NCBI RefSeq assembly: GCF_023736115.1
Contig: NZ_JAKQZC010000001.1
Coordinates: 1 to 64,000 of the forward strand
Length of the DNA stretch: 64,000 nt
Reading direction: 5' to 3'
Source: Salinicola avicenniae
Lineage (GTDB): Bacteria > Pseudomonadota > Gammaproteobacteria > Pseudomonadales > Halomonadaceae
Positions 17,970-27,594 of the stretch are shown piece after piece. A program made the position numbers and the translations under genes. The first letter of the stretch is position 1; each line of letters begins with the position of its first letter. The notes beneath the pieces were generated by a model. That model saw only the letters and a program-made list of their open reading frames with translations, made no database searches and was not told the DNA's origin.

Positions 17970-18926
17970 ATGAACCAATTGAGACCGGACCCGTTTTCCC
18001 CGTATCAGTTTTACACGGCCGAACAGTGGTCCGAATTCCGCGCCGATACCCCGCAGACGCTCTCCGCCGAGGAAGTACAGCGACTGCGTTCACTCAACGA
18101 TCCGATCGACCTGAACGAAGTCCGGCGCATCTATCTTGCCCTGTCGCGGCTGCTCTCGGCCTACGTCGAGGCAAGCCAGGCCCTCTACGCACAGCGCAAG
18201 CACTTCTTCGATATCGACGATACCCAGAAGACGCCCTTCATCATCGGTATTGCCGGCTCCGTGGCGGTCGGCAAGTCGACCACCTCGCGCATTCTCAAGG
18301 AGCTGCTGGCACGCTGGCCTTCGAGCCCCAAGGTCGACCTGGTCACCACCGACGGTTTTCTGCACGCCAACGCCGAGCTGCGCGAGAAAGATCTGATGTC
18401 GCGCAAGGGCTTCCCGGAGAGTTACGACATCGGCGCCCTGCTGCGCTTTCTCTCCTGGATCAAGGCCGGCGTGCGCAACGTGCAGGCGCCGCTCTACTCG
18501 CACCTGACCTACGACGTGCTGCCCGACACCTTTCAGACCGTCGATCGCCCCGACATCCTAATCGTCGAAGGCATCAACGTGCTGCAGGTCCGTGATCTGC
18601 CGGAAGATGGCAAGATGGTGCCCTTCGTCTCCGATTTCTTCGACTTTTCGATCTATATCGACGCCGAAGAGTCCCATATTCATGACTGGTACCTGGAGCG
18701 CTTTCGCCTGTTGCGCGAGACCGCATTCCAGAACCCGGCCTCGTTCTTCCACCGCTATGCGCAGATCGAGGAAGCGGAAGCCGTCGCCATCGCCGAGGGC
18801 CTGTGGCGAGACATCAACCGCCGCAACCTGCGCGAGAATATCCTGCCGACGCGCCCCCGCGCCGATCTGATCCTGCGCAAGGGCCCCAACCATCTGGTCG
18901 AGCAGGTCGCCCTGCGCAAGCTCTGA
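17970..18926 (+). CDS. coaA: Pantothenate kinase type I
   Basis: Phosphorylates pantothenate, the controlling step of CoA synthesis. The 318-aa protein has Walker [13 protein letters not shown] at residues 96-107, [12 protein letters not shown], the [12 protein letters not shown] substrate loop and [11 protein letters not shown]. It lies 34 bp after the GNAT gene, making a panB-panC-GNAT-coaA run. In Pseudomonas the enzyme is usually the type III CoaX, so a type I CoaA points to another family, in keeping with a halomonad. Confidence 0.96.
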   Translation: MNQLRPDPFSPYQFYTAEQWSEFRADTPQTLSAEEVQRLRSLNDPIDLNEVRRIYLALSRLLSAYVEASQALYAQRKHFFDIDDTQKTPFIIGIAGSVAVGKSTTSRILKELLARWPSSPKVDLVTTDGFLHANAELREKDLMSRKGFPESYDIGALLRFLSWIKAGVRNVQAPLYSHLTYDVLPDTFQTVDRPDILIVEGINVLQVRDLPEDGKMVPFVSDFFDFSIYIDAEESHIHDWYLERFRLLRETAFQNPASFFHRYAQIEEAEAVAIAEGLWRDINRRNLRENILPTRPRADLILRKGPNHLVEQVALRKL

Positions 18927-18932
18927 GCGATC

Positions 18933-18954
18933 ACGGCCGCGCTGACGCGGCCGT
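18933..18954 (+). terminator. Hairpin after coaA
   Basis: A perfect 9-bp GC-rich stem (18933-18941 with 18946-18954) and a tetraloop lie 6 bp after the coaA stop. There is no T tract, so termination may be weak or the hairpin may protect the 3' end. Confidence 0.45.
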
Positions 18955-19124
18955 CCCATCACGCCGGGGCGCTGATCGCCCGAGCCTAGCGCCGATCCTG
19001 TCCTGGCCCTTGCCCGACGTTTTTCGAACAGCGTTTATCCTTTTCCCTCATCGGCGTGAACTTTTTGCGTCGATACCCTTCCCATATAGCGTCAATGCAT
19101 GGCCATCAAGGGATTGAGAAAGGG

Positions 19125-20150
19125 ATGTTGATTTCGGTACAGGCGCTACGCGCGCTGGCGGCATGGATCGTCGTCTTCCACCACTTCATGCAGGTGTTCT
19201 TCGGCTTCGAGGCCGACAACTGGGTCGAATACCTGTTCTCGACCCGGGGCCAGGTCGGCGTGGATATCTTCTTCGTCATCAGCGGCTTCGTGATCACCGT
19301 CTCGACCCGGGGCAAGTCGCTTTCCACGCCACAATTCCTGCTTCACCGGCTGGTGCGCATCGTGCCGGCCTACTGGCTCTACACCGCGATTACCGCGGCG
19401 ATTCTCTATTTCGCCAGCAGCGTGATGCCGGAGTACGGCTTGAGTCTCAAGGGGCTCTTGATGTCGCTGTTCTTCATTCCCACGGAGAACCCGGCCGGCT
19501 ACGGCTACTACCCGATTCTGCCGGTCGGCTGGACGCTCAACTTCGAGATGCTGTTCTACGTGGTCTTCGCCGCCTCACTGATGCTCAAGCGTCAGTGGCG
19601 CCTGTGGGGCCTGGTGCTGGCGATCGTGGTGATCAACACGCTGTTCGCCCACCAGCCGTTCATCAGCAGCTTCTACACCGATCCGATCATTTTCGAGTTC
19701 CTGCTGGGCGTGGGCATCGGCGTGATCTACTCACGCCACGGCCTGCCCGGCGGACGCTGGTGGCCGATCGTCCTGGCGCTGACGAGCCTCGGCACGATTC
19801 TCGCCTTCAACGACCCGTCCGGCATGCTGCGCTTCGTGGCCTGGGGCCTGCCAGGCGCCGCACTGGTCATCGCCTTTATCGGCATGGAACCGAGACTCGG
19901 CCACAACCGCGTGGTCAAGGCGATGGGCGACTGGTCCTACTCCACCTATCTGCTGCACGTGATCGTACTGTGGTCCGGCGACTACGTGCTGACCCGGCAG
20001 TACGGCCTCAGCCCCTATCTGGCGCTGGCGATCTGCGTGCCGATCATCGCCATCGGCTCGTGGCTGAGCTACGAATTCGTCGAGAAGAAGCTCTCGCGCC
20101 GCCTCAAGCGATATCTGCCGGCCCCGCGGCGTCAGACCGCCACGGCCTGA
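19125..20150 (+). CDS. Membrane O-acyltransferase family 3 (OafA/YrhL type)
   Basis: A 341-aa protein with about ten membrane helices that transfers acyl groups to surface polysaccharide or glycan substrates. It starts LISVQALRALAAWIVVFHH (the catalytic-site R-x10-H pattern) and has GVDIFFVISGFVIT and LHRLVRIVPAYWLYT, all diagnostic of acyltransferase 3. The start is uncertain: ATG at 19125 fits the family but its purine-rich AAAGGG is very close; ATG at 19095 is possible. No other polysaccharide gene is near, so the acceptor is unknown. Confidence 0.88.
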   Translation: MLISVQALRALAAWIVVFHHFMQVFFGFEADNWVEYLFSTRGQVGVDIFFVISGFVITVSTRGKSLSTPQFLLHRLVRIVPAYWLYTAITAAILYFASSVMPEYGLSLKGLLMSLFFIPTENPAGYGYYPILPVGWTLNFEMLFYVVFAASLMLKRQWRLWGLVLAIVVINTLFAHQPFISSFYTDPIIFEFLLGVGIGVIYSRHGLPGGRWWPIVLALTSLGTILAFNDPSGMLRFVAWGLPGAALVIAFIGMEPRLGHNRVVKAMGDWSYSTYLLHVIVLWSGDYVLTRQYGLSPYLALAICVPIIAIGSWLSYEFVEKKLSRRLKRYLPAPRRQTATA

Positions 20151-20163
20151 GAAGCCCCCTACC

Positions 20164-20198
20164 CAAAACGCCCGACCCGCACAGGGCGGGTCGGGCGT
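20164..20198 (-). terminator. Terminator of pnp
   Basis: A perfect 13-bp stem (20168-20180 with 20186-20198) and a 5-nt loop are followed on the minus strand by four T residues (20164-20167 complement). It sits between the convergent acyltransferase and pnp and may stop both. Confidence 0.85.
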
Positions 20199-20238
20199 TG
20201 TCGTGTCGTGATCGCTCAGGCCTGGCGGCCTGCTGTCA

Positions 20239-22368
20239 TCACACTTCTTCGACGAGCGAGGCCTCGAATGCTGCCTTCTCTTCCGGCGTGATCTCCTTGA
20301 TGGAGAGCTTCACGCGATTGCGGTTGTCGATGTCGAGCACCTTGACCGTCACTTCCTGCCCTTCGCTCAGGTAATCCTTCACGTCGTTGACGCGCTCCGG
20401 CACGATCTGCGAGATGTGCACCAGGCCGTCGGTTCCCGGCATGAAGTTGACGAAGGCACCGAAGTCGGCCAGACGCACGACCTTGCCACGGTAGAGCTTG
20501 CCGATCTCGGCCTCGGCGGTGATCTCGTTGACGCGGTCGATGGCACGCTTGGCCGCAGCGCGGTCCTCAGCGTAGATGCGCACCAGGCCGTCGTCATCGA
20601 TATCGATGGAGGCGCCGGTCTCTTCGCAGATGCTGCGAATGGTGGCACCGCCCTTGCCGATCACGTCGCGGATCTTGTCCGGCGAGATCTTGATGGTCTG
20701 CATCGCCGGCGCGTGCTCGGAGACTTCGGTACGACTTTCGCCGATGACGACATTCATCTTGTCGAGGATCTCGATACGCGCCTGGTGCGCCTGCTGCAGC
20801 GCCGTCTCCATGATCTCCTCGTTGATGCCCTCGATCTTGATGTCCATCTGCAGGGCGGTCACGCCGTTGACGGAACCGGCCACCTTGAAGTCCATGTCGC
20901 CGAGGTGATCCTCGTCACCCAGGATATCGGTCAGCACGGCGAAGCCATCGTCGTCCTTGACCAGCCCCATGGCGATGCCCGCTACCGGTGCCTTGAGCGG
21001 CACGCCGGCATCCATCAGCGCCAGCGAGGAGCCGCACACGGAAGCCATCGAGCTGGAGCCGTTGGACTCGGTGATCTCGGAGACCACGCGGATGGTGTAG
21101 GGGAAGTCGTCTTCGTTCGGCAGCATCGCCTGGATACCGCGGCGTGCCAGACGGCCGTGACCGATCTCGCGACGCTTCGGACCGCCCATGAAGCCGGCTT
21201 CGCCGACACTGTACGGGGGGAAGTTGTAGTGCAGCAGGAAGCGATCCTTGCGCTCGCCCTCGAGCGACTCGATCAGTTGAGCGTCGCGCAGCGTACCGAG
21301 CGTGGCAACGACCATGGCCTGGGTTTCGCCACGGGTGAACAACGCGGAGCCGTGGGTACGCGGCAGCACACCGACCTTGACGTCGAGCGGACGCACGGTC
21401 TTGTGGTCGCGCCCGTCGATACGCGGCTCGCCGGCGATGACGCGGCGACGCACGGTATGCTTCTCGAGGCTCGCCAGCGCGCCGGAGACGGCGTCGGCAT
21501 CGAACTGCGGCGACTCGCCGCCGGCCAGCTGTTCGATGGCCTCGGCGCGGATCGCGGCTAGCGCGTCCTGACGCGCCATCTTGTCGGTGATGCGGTAGGC
21601 CTCGCCGATCTTGGCTTCAAAGGCGCCGGCAACGGCATCCTTGAGCGCGACGTTGGTCGCGGCAGGCTGCCAGGCCCACTTGGGCTTGCCGGCTTCGGCG
21701 ACGAGCGAGTTGATCGCGTCGACCGCGACCTGCATCTCCTGGTGGGCGTAGAGTACCGCGCCCAGCATTTCGTCTTCGGTCAGTTCCTTGGCTTCGGACT
21801 CGACCATCAGCACGGCCTTGTCGGTACCCGCCACCACCATGTTCAGCTCGGAGCTGGCCAGCTCTTCGACCGTCGGGTTCAGGAAGTAGCCGCGCGACTC
21901 GGTGAAGCCGACGCGTGCCGCGCCGATCGGGCCGCTGAACGGCAGGCCGGAGATCGCCAGCGCCGCCGAGGTGCCGATCATCGCGGCGATGTCCGGATCC
22001 TGGTTGGCGTTGGCGGAAAGCACGGTGCAGATGACCTGGACTTCGTTCATGAAGCCCTTGGGGAAGAGCGGACGAATCGGGCGGTCGATCAGACGCGAGG
22101 TCAGCGTCTCTTTCTCGGTCGGACGGCCTTCACGCTTGAAGAAGCCACCGGGGATCTTGCCCACGGAGTAGGTCTTCTCCTGATAGTGCACGGAAAGCGG
22201 GAAGAAGTCCTGACCGGGCTTGAGGTCCTTGCGCCCGACCACGGTACACAGGACCACGGTGTCATCCATGGTGACCAGCACGGCGCCGGTGGCTTGGCGG
22301 GCGATGCGCCCGGTCTCGAGAGTGACGGTGCTCTGACCGTACTGGAAGGTGGTTTGTACCGGATTCAC
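20239..22368 (-). CDS. pnp: Polyribonucleotide nucleotidyltransferase (PNPase)
   Basis: A 3'-5' phosphorolytic exoribonuclease of the RNA degradosome. The 709-aa protein has two RNase PH domains (active-site segment [15 protein letters not shown] in the second), a KH domain ([19 protein letters not shown]) and a C-terminal S1 domain ([18 protein letters not shown]). Translation starts at a GTG with AAGGAA six bases upstream. In most gammaproteobacteria rpsO precedes pnp; here the 225 bp upstream is too short for rpsO and the next gene is a glucarate-pathway dehydrogenase. Confidence 0.97.
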   Translation of the reverse strand: MNPVQTTFQYGQSTVTLETGRIARQATGAVLVTMDDTVVLCTVVGRKDLKPGQDFFPLSVHYQEKTYSVGKIPGGFFKREGRPTEKETLTSRLIDRPIRPLFPKGFMNEVQVICTVLSANANQDPDIAAMIGTSAALAISGLPFSGPIGAARVGFTESRGYFLNPTVEELASSELNMVVAGTDKAVLMVESEAKELTEDEMLGAVLYAHQEMQVAVDAINSLVAEAGKPKWAWQPAATNVALKDAVAGAFEAKIGEAYRITDKMARQDALAAIRAEAIEQLAGGESPQFDADAVSGALASLEKHTVRRRVIAGEPRIDGRDHKTVRPLDVKVGVLPRTHGSALFTRGETQAMVVATLGTLRDAQLIESLEGERKDRFLLHYNFPPYSVGEAGFMGGPKRREIGHGRLARRGIQAMLPNEDDFPYTIRVVSEITESNGSSSMASVCGSSLALMDAGVPLKAPVAGIAMGLVKDDDGFAVLTDILGDEDHLGDMDFKVAGSVNGVTALQMDIKIEGINEEIMETALQQAHQARIEILDKMNVVIGESRTEVSEHAPAMQTIKISPDKIRDVIGKGGATIRSICEETGASIDIDDDGLVRIYAEDRAAAKRAIDRVNEITAEAEIGKLYRGKVVRLADFGAFVNFMPGTDGLVHISQIVPERVNDVKDYLSEGQEVTVKVLDIDNRNRVKLSIKEITPEEKAAFEASLVEEV

Positions 22369-22506
22369 GGGCGTTCCTTTAACTTGTCGAATTCGTTGGG
22401 GTCGTTTGACTCGGCGCTCATTCTAGGCGTTCGCGGAAGCGAGAGCTACCGATGGCGACCTTGGTCCCATGCCGGACAGCCACGGTTTCTCGGCCCCGAA
22501 ACACGG

Positions 22507-22566
22507 CGACCCCCGCCTGCGGGCGGGGGTCGTCGCAATCACCAGCGGGCCTTCATGAAGGCCCGC
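22507..22566 (-). terminator. Two adjacent palindromes downstream of the semialdehyde dehydrogenase gene
   Basis: A perfect 22-bp palindrome (22545-22566, centre at 22555/22556) and an 11-bp stem-loop (22507-22517 with 22522-22532, tetraloop) lie 27-87 bp after the stop of the minus-strand gene. Neither has a strong T tract. They probably end the glucarate operon and insulate pnp. Confidence 0.55.
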
Positions 22567-22593
22567 AGGGCCAGGGGGAGCGCAGAACGCGGC

Positions 22594-24171
22594 TCAGCCT
22601 TCGCGCTTGCCGTCGACCAGGCGCTTGAGCTTGAGCGGATTGTCCTGCTTGAGCGCTTCCGGCAGCAGCGCCTCCGGCAGGTCCTGATAGCAGACCGGGC
22701 GCAGGAAGCGGAAGATCGCCGCCGTGCCGACGGACGTGGTGCGCGAATCCGAGGTGGCCGGGAAGGGACCGCCATGGACCATGGCATCACACACCTCGAC
22801 GCCGGTCGGCCAGCCGTTGACCAGGATGCGTCCCGCCTTGCGCTCCAGCGCCGGCAGCAGCGCTCGGGCAGTCTCCGTATCGGCATCGTCCATCTGCAGC
22901 GTGACCGTCAGCTGGCCTTCCAGGTGCTCGGTGACCTGCTTGAGTTCGTCGTCATCGGCGCACTCGACCACCAGCGACGTGGAGCCGAACACCTCGGCCT
23001 GCAGCGCCTCGTCACCGAGGAAGTCCGCTGCCGAAGTCACGAACAGTCCGGTCTGGCACTGGTTGGGGCCCTCGCCCTTGGCACCGCGGGCGATCTCGCG
23101 CGCCTTGCCGCTGCCGGCCAGGCCGGCGACACCGCTTTCATAGGCTTCGAAGATGCCCGGCGTCAGCATGGTCTGGGCGCCACTCTCCTTGACCGCCTCG
23201 CCGGCGGCCGCGACGAAGGCATCGAGCTCCGGCCCCTTGCGGGCAATCACCAGCCCGGGGTTGGTGCAGAACTGACCGGCCCCCATGTTGAGCGAGCCGA
23301 CGAACGCCTTGCCCATGGCCTCGCCGCGCGCCTTCAGCGCCGCCGGCAGCGGGTAGACGGGGTTGATCGAGCTCATCTCGGCGTAGAACGGAATCGGCTC
23401 GGGCCGCGACTGGGCGGCTTTCCATAGCGCCAGGCCGCCACTGCGCGAGCCGGTGAAGCCGGCCGCCTTGATACGAGGGTCGGAGACCAGTGCCGTCCCG
23501 ACTTCACGGCCGGAGCCGAACAGCAGCGAGAAGACGCCTTCCGGCAGACCGCTCTTCTTCACCGCAGCCTGAATCGCGCGCCCGACCAGCTCGCTGGTAC
23601 CGGGATGCGCGGCATGCGCCTTGACGATTACCGGGCAGCCGGCGGCCAGTGCCGAGGCGGTATCACCGCCGGCCACCGAGAAGGCGAGCGGGAAGTTGCT
23701 GGCGCCGAAGACCACGACCGGGCCCAGCGCAACGTGGCGCTGGCGCAGGTCGACACGCGGCATCGGCTGGCGATCCGGTAGCGCCGGGTCGATACGCACG
23801 TCGAGCCACTCGCCGTCGCGCACGACGCGCGCGAACAGCCGCAGCTGACCGCAGGTGCGTCCGCGCTCGCCCTGGATGCGCGCCTGCGGCAAGCCGGACT
23901 CGGCCACCGCCCGCTCGACCAGCGCGTCGCCGAGCGCCTCGATTTCGTCGGCGACGGTTTCGAGGAACTTGGCACGCGCCTCCAGTGACGTCTCGCGGTA
24001 GGCGTCGAAGGCATCCCAGGCCAGTTGGCAGGCACGTTCGACTTCGGCCTGGGTGCCACCCGGATAGCCCGGCTCGAGACGCTCGTTGGTCGCCGGATTG
24101 ATCGCCTGGATCGGATCGCGGCTGCCCTTGACGGCCGTCTGGCCGATCAGCATTTCACCTGTCAGATTCAT
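22594..24171 (-). CDS. 2-oxoglutarate semialdehyde dehydrogenase (2,5-dioxovalerate dehydrogenase)
   Basis: Oxidises 2-oxoglutarate semialdehyde to 2-oxoglutarate with NAD(P)+, the last step of glucarate degradation. The 525-aa aldehyde dehydrogenase has the cofactor region [23 protein letters not shown], the general-base Glu region [14 protein letters not shown] and the catalytic cysteine in [12 protein letters not shown]. These features, notably ASNFPLAFS and the EMSSINP segment, match the KGSADH group found with glucarate dehydratase. It is the third gene of a kdgD-gudD-dehydrogenase run on the minus strand, 107 bp after gudD. Confidence 0.93.
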   Translation of the reverse strand: MNLTGEMLIGQTAVKGSRDPIQAINPATNERLEPGYPGGTQAEVERACQLAWDAFDAYRETSLEARAKFLETVADEIEALGDALVERAVAESGLPQARIQGERGRTCGQLRLFARVVRDGEWLDVRIDPALPDRQPMPRVDLRQRHVALGPVVVFGASNFPLAFSVAGGDTASALAAGCPVIVKAHAAHPGTSELVGRAIQAAVKKSGLPEGVFSLLFGSGREVGTALVSDPRIKAAGFTGSRSGGLALWKAAQSRPEPIPFYAEMSSINPVYPLPAALKARGEAMGKAFVGSLNMGAGQFCTNPGLVIARKGPELDAFVAAAGEAVKESGAQTMLTPGIFEAYESGVAGLAGSGKAREIARGAKGEGPNQCQTGLFVTSAADFLGDEALQAEVFGSTSLVVECADDDELKQVTEHLEGQLTVTLQMDDADTETARALLPALERKAGRILVNGWPTGVEVCDAMVHGGPFPATSDSRTTSVGTAAIFRFLRPVCYQDLPEALLPEALKQDNPLKLKRLVDGKREG

Positions 24172-24278
24172 CTTGCCTCCTGCAATGGTGGGGTCATGCT
24201 CGTGTGTCGGCTCCTCGTGAGCCGGATCCTGCTGTCTTGTCGGGGGCGGACTTCACTGCCGAGTCGCGCCCCCTGGGC

Positions 24279-25625
24279 TCAGCGCACCAGCGCCGGCCGG
24301 TTGGCATCGAAACGCCAGTACTCGATCAGGTACTGCATTGCCCTGGCATCGTCGCGGCCGCCAGCCGGCAAGCGCTGGTAGCATTCGTGGGCCTGTTCGA
24401 TGCGCGCCATGTCGATCTCGATCCCCAGGCCCGGTGCATCGCCGACCGCGATGCGCCCGTCGACGATGCGCGGCGGTTCGCGTGTGAGGTGCCCATCGCC
24501 CTCCTGCCAGATCCAGTGCGTATCCAGCGCCGTGGTCTGCCCCACGGCAGCCGCACCGACCTGTGCAAACATCGCCAGCGAGATATCGAAATGATTATTG
24601 GAGTGGGAGCCCCAGGTCATGCCGTGGTCGCGGCAGAGCTGCGATACGCGCAGCGCCCCGGACAGTGTCCAGAAATGCGGGTCTGCCAGAGGAATGTCGA
24701 CCGCGCGCAGCATCAGGGCATGCGCCATCTCGCGCCAGTTGGTGGCGACCATGTTGGTGGCCACCGGAAGACCGGTCGCGCGACGGAACTCGGCGAGAAT
24801 CTCGCGGCCGGAAAAGCCCTGCTCCGCGCCGCAAGGATCCTCGGCATAGGCGAGCGTGCCGTGCAGATCGCGGCAGAGGCGAATCGCCTCGTCGAGCGAC
24901 CAGGCCGCGTTGGGGTCGAGGGTGATGCGCGCCTCGGGAAAGGCGGCGTGCAGGGCAGTGACGGCCTCGACCTCCTGCTCGCCCGGCAGCACGCCCCCCT
25001 TGAGCTTGAAGTCGCGAAAGCCGTAGCGATCCTGGGCCGCCTGAGCCTGCTCGACGACGCGCGCCGGCGACATCGCTGGCTCGTCGCGCAGCCGGTACCA
25101 GTCATGATCGGCGCCCTGCCCCCCGCTTCCTCGCCGATAGTCGAGCGGCGTGGCGTGGCCGTCGCCGAGAAAGAAGAGATAGCCCAGCACGTCGACGTGA
25201 TCGCGCTGCTTGCCCTCGCCCAGCAGCTCGGCCACCGGGACCTCGAGATGCTTGCCCAGCAGGTCGAGCAGCGCCGCCTCGAGTGCCGCCACCGCGTTGA
25301 TCCGCAGCTCGAAGGTCCAGGCGCCCTGGCCGAGCGCGTCGAAGTCGGCGCCCTGCCCCGCCTGCTGCAGCGACGCGATCAGCGAGCGCAACCGCCCCAG
25401 CGGCTGCCCGACGACGTGGGCCTGCGCCTGCAGCAACGACTGGCGGATCGTCTCGCCGCCCGGCGCCTCGCCGACGCCCAACTGCCCGGCACTATCCTCG
25501 AGCAGCACCAGGTTGCGCGTGAACCACGGCGCATGGGCACCGCCGATATTGAGCAGCATGCTGTCGCGGCCGGCGACTGGAATGACCTGCATGCGCGTGA
25601 TCGTGGGCGTGGCGTGAGTCGGCAT
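24279..25625 (-). CDS. gudD: D-glucarate dehydratase
   Basis: Enolase-superfamily enzyme converting D-glucarate (and idarate) to 5-dehydro-4-deoxyglucarate. The 448-aa protein has the KxK base motif in [12 protein letters not shown], metal ligands in [16 protein letters not shown] and ATNM, and the catalytic His in [13 protein letters not shown]. The start at 25625 ([19 protein letters not shown]) has GGGAGA about 9 nt upstream; a longer frame to 25676 lacks support. The flanking kdgD and semialdehyde dehydrogenase genes complete the pathway to 2-oxoglutarate. Confidence 0.95.
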   Translation of the reverse strand: MPTHATPTITRMQVIPVAGRDSMLLNIGGAHAPWFTRNLVLLEDSAGQLGVGEAPGGETIRQSLLQAQAHVVGQPLGRLRSLIASLQQAGQGADFDALGQGAWTFELRINAVAALEAALLDLLGKHLEVPVAELLGEGKQRDHVDVLGYLFFLGDGHATPLDYRRGSGGQGADHDWYRLRDEPAMSPARVVEQAQAAQDRYGFRDFKLKGGVLPGEQEVEAVTALHAAFPEARITLDPNAAWSLDEAIRLCRDLHGTLAYAEDPCGAEQGFSGREILAEFRRATGLPVATNMVATNWREMAHALMLRAVDIPLADPHFWTLSGALRVSQLCRDHGMTWGSHSNNHFDISLAMFAQVGAAAVGQTTALDTHWIWQEGDGHLTREPPRIVDGRIAVGDAPGLGIEIDMARIEQAHECYQRLPAGGRDDARAMQYLIEYWRFDANRPALVR

Positions 25626-25753
25626 GGCTAGCGTCTCCCGCGGCCGCACGGCCTCGCAAGGCGACGGCGCGAACAATCGGTGGGCACGCGGGCAACCCGC
25701 GCGAACGACAAGGCGCGCCGAGCCCCGACCCTCGAGTCTCGGCGCCGCTGACG

Positions 25754-26671
25754 TCAGAGTGCGTTGGCTTTCTCGACCAGCGCCTTGAGCGTCGCCGTTT
25801 CCTGCGCGTCGGGCATGGTCAGCGGTGCGCGAACCTGGCCGCCGGGGTAGCCCACGATATCGGCGCCGGCCTTGATCAGGCTGACCGCGTAGCCTTTCTG
25901 GTTATCGCGCAGGGTGACGAACGGCACGAAGAACTCCTGCGTTGCCTTGCGCACAAACTCGCTGTCGCCTCGGCGCAGCGCCTGGTAGAACTTTACCGCC
26001 ATCGCCGGCACGAAATTGAAGACCGCCGAGGAGTAGGTGCTGACGCCGATCGCCAGATAGGCTTCGGCAATGATCTCGGCGGTGGGAACCCCGCCGACAT
26101 AGGCCAGACGATTGCCGAGGGTCTTGATGGTGATATTGAGCGCCTGCATGTCGCCCTTGCCGTCCTTCAGACCGACCAGGTTGGGGCAGCGGTCGGCCAG
26201 CGCCTGCACGCCATCCACCTGCAGGTAACCGTTGGCACGGTTGTAGTAGATCACGTTGAGCTCGGTCGACTCGCAGATGCTGGCGGCATACTCGACCAGC
26301 CCCGCCTGCGGGCACTCGGTCAGGTACGGCGGCATCAGCAGGATGCCGTCGGCGCCGGCTTCCTGAGCGACCCGGCAGTGCGCCTTGGCCAGCTCGGCGC
26401 TCTGACCGGCACTGGCGATGATCGGCACGTGCCCCCCGATCGTCTCGACCGCCACCGTCACGATCTCGCGGTACTCCTCGAGGGTGATATTGAAGAACTC
26501 GCCAGTGCCGCCGGCCACGAACAGCGCGGAAACCTCGTACTCCTTCAGCCACAGCAGGCGACGGCGATAGCTCTCGGCATCGAACTTGCCGTTGGCGTCG
26601 AAATCCGTCACCGGGAAGGAGAGCAGACCGTCAGTAATGGAGGCGACCACCGCTTCTCTGGAAAAATTCAC
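25754..26671 (-). CDS. kdgD: 5-dehydro-4-deoxyglucarate dehydratase
   Basis: DHDPS/NAL-family class I aldolase-fold enzyme that dehydrates and decarboxylates 5-dehydro-4-deoxyglucarate to 2-oxoglutarate semialdehyde. The 305-aa protein has the [10 protein letters not shown] motif, the [10 protein letters not shown] tyrosine segment and the Schiff-base lysine in VGLKDGKGD. It is the first gene of the glucarate operon; an AT-rich segment with repeated TATGA motifs lies 110-135 bp upstream. No sugar-acid transporter or regulator gene accompanies the operon. Confidence 0.95.
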   Translation of the reverse strand: MNFSREAVVASITDGLLSFPVTDFDANGKFDAESYRRRLLWLKEYEVSALFVAGGTGEFFNITLEEYREIVTVAVETIGGHVPIIASAGQSAELAKAHCRVAQEAGADGILLMPPYLTECPQAGLVEYAASICESTELNVIYYNRANGYLQVDGVQALADRCPNLVGLKDGKGDMQALNITIKTLGNRLAYVGGVPTAEIIAEAYLAIGVSTYSSAVFNFVPAMAVKFYQALRRGDSEFVRKATQEFFVPFVTLRDNQKGYAVSLIKAGADIVGYPGGQVRAPLTMPDAQETATLKALVEKANAL

Positions 26672-26783
26672 CTTGATACCCCTCTTCGCGAGTGTGCGTA
26701 AATCCGGCGCCCGGCATCGGCCCGTGGCGACCCTGTCGGCTGCACACGGCAGCCGCGACGCGCCCGGCGCGTGCTGGCCCGAT

Positions 26784-26815
26784 CATATTGTCATACATCA
26801 TACGAGATATGCCGT
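26784..26815 (-). promoter_or_regulatory. AT-rich upstream region of the glucarate operon with repeated TATGA
   Basis: On the minus strand the sequence GTATGATGTATGACAATATG contains closely spaced TATGA/TATGAC/TATGAT units, bounded by CATAT/ATATG. It is an AT-rich spot in GC-rich DNA between kdgD and acdR. TATGAT (26802-26797) could serve as a -10 element; no good -35 was seen. An operator for an unlinked regulator is the likeliest reading. Confidence 0.35.
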
Positions 26816-26863
26816 TAGACATTAGGCGCACGTGATACCGTGCGCTCGCGATCAGCGGGTCGA

Positions 26864-27352
26864 TCAACGAGTAAAGGGCAGCTGCGTGGTCGACAGGACT
26901 TCGCGCAGCCCCATGAAGGAGCGGATCTGACGCACGCCGGGCAGATAGATGAGCTGCTCGGCATGCAGGCGGTTGAAGCTCTGGTTGTCGCGGGTGCGGA
27001 TGAGCAGGAAATAGTCGAACTCCCCGGTTACCACGTGGCACTCCATGCAGCCGGAAATGCCCTGCGCTGCCGCCTCGAAGTCCGCAAACGACTCCGGTGT
27101 GGAGCGATCCAGCACCACGCCGATCAGCACCACCATGCCGACGTCGAGTCTCTCGGCATCGAGCAGCGCCACCATGCCCTTGATGTAGCCCTCGCGCTTG
27201 AGCCGTTCGACCCGGCGCAGGCACGCCGGCGGGCTCAGGTGCACGCGTTCGGCGAGCGTCACATTGGCGAGTGAAGCGTCTTGCTGCAGCTGCTCGAGAA
27301 TCTGGCGGTCGATACGATCCAGCGACACCGCGTGGTTGTCGGCCCGGGCCAT
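26864..27352 (-). CDS. acdR: Lrp/AsnC-family regulator, probable AcdR
   Basis: A 162-aa leucine-responsive type regulator: N-terminal HTH (LDRIDRQILEQLQQDASLANVTLAERV, then SPPACLRRVERLKREGYI) and C-terminal RAM ligand-binding domain (MECHVVTGEFDYFLLIRTRD). It is transcribed divergently from acdS across a 242-bp AT-rich gap. The same divergent pair is known in plant-associated Pseudomonas and Burkholderia, where AcdR activates acdS in response to ACC. The name rests on this context and family membership. Confidence 0.85.
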   Translation of the reverse strand: MARADNHAVSLDRIDRQILEQLQQDASLANVTLAERVHLSPPACLRRVERLKREGYIKGMVALLDAERLDVGMVVLIGVVLDRSTPESFADFEAAAQGISGCMECHVVTGEFDYFLLIRTRDNQSFNRLHAEQLIYLPGVRQIRSFMGLREVLSTTQLPFTR

Positions 27353-27444
27353 GTCCGGCCTCCTTGCTGAGTCAATATTGTTGTGTAATTTGGCACTGAC
27401 ACGAACTATTTATCACTTAATTATCTTTTTTACGAATTTTAACT

Positions 27445-27461
27445 TTAACTAATCAGGTTAA
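27445..27461. promoter_or_regulatory. Inverted repeat in the acdR/acdS gap
   Basis: TTAAC (27445-27449) and GTTAA (27457-27461) flank a 7-bp centre inside a strongly AT-rich tract (about 27365-27465). Lrp-family proteins favour such AT-rich, dyad-containing DNA, so this is a candidate AcdR site controlling both genes. Confidence 0.4.
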
Positions 27462-27555
27462 TCTGCAACCTGCCAGAAGCCTTTTCCGCCTAGAGTAGAA
27501 CTTGTCTCCCGCCACGTCATGGCAACCGATGACGCCATGGGCCATAGCGCCACGG

Positions 27556-27570
27556 ACAACAACGACAACG
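27556..27570 (+). promoter_or_regulatory. A-rich CA-type motif in the acdS leader (possible Hfq/Crc site)
   Basis: ACAACAACGACAACG lies 25-39 nt before the acdS start codon. It resembles the AANAANAA sites bound by the distal face of Hfq with Crc, and is close to the imperfect copy at 13360-13370 in the CrcZ-like RNA. Whether acdS is a catabolite-repression target is inference. Confidence 0.35.
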
Positions 27571-27594
27571 CTCCGACGACAGACAGGTGTTTTC

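Noticed and set aside
20416-23427. Two long plus-strand frames across pnp and the dehydrogenase gene
   Set aside because: Both are antisense to well-supported genes and carry no recognisable motif.
27391-27407. TTGGCACTGACACGAAC as a sigma-54 promoter for acdS
   Set aside because: The -24 half matches, but there is no GC at the -12 position with the required 10-bp spacing.
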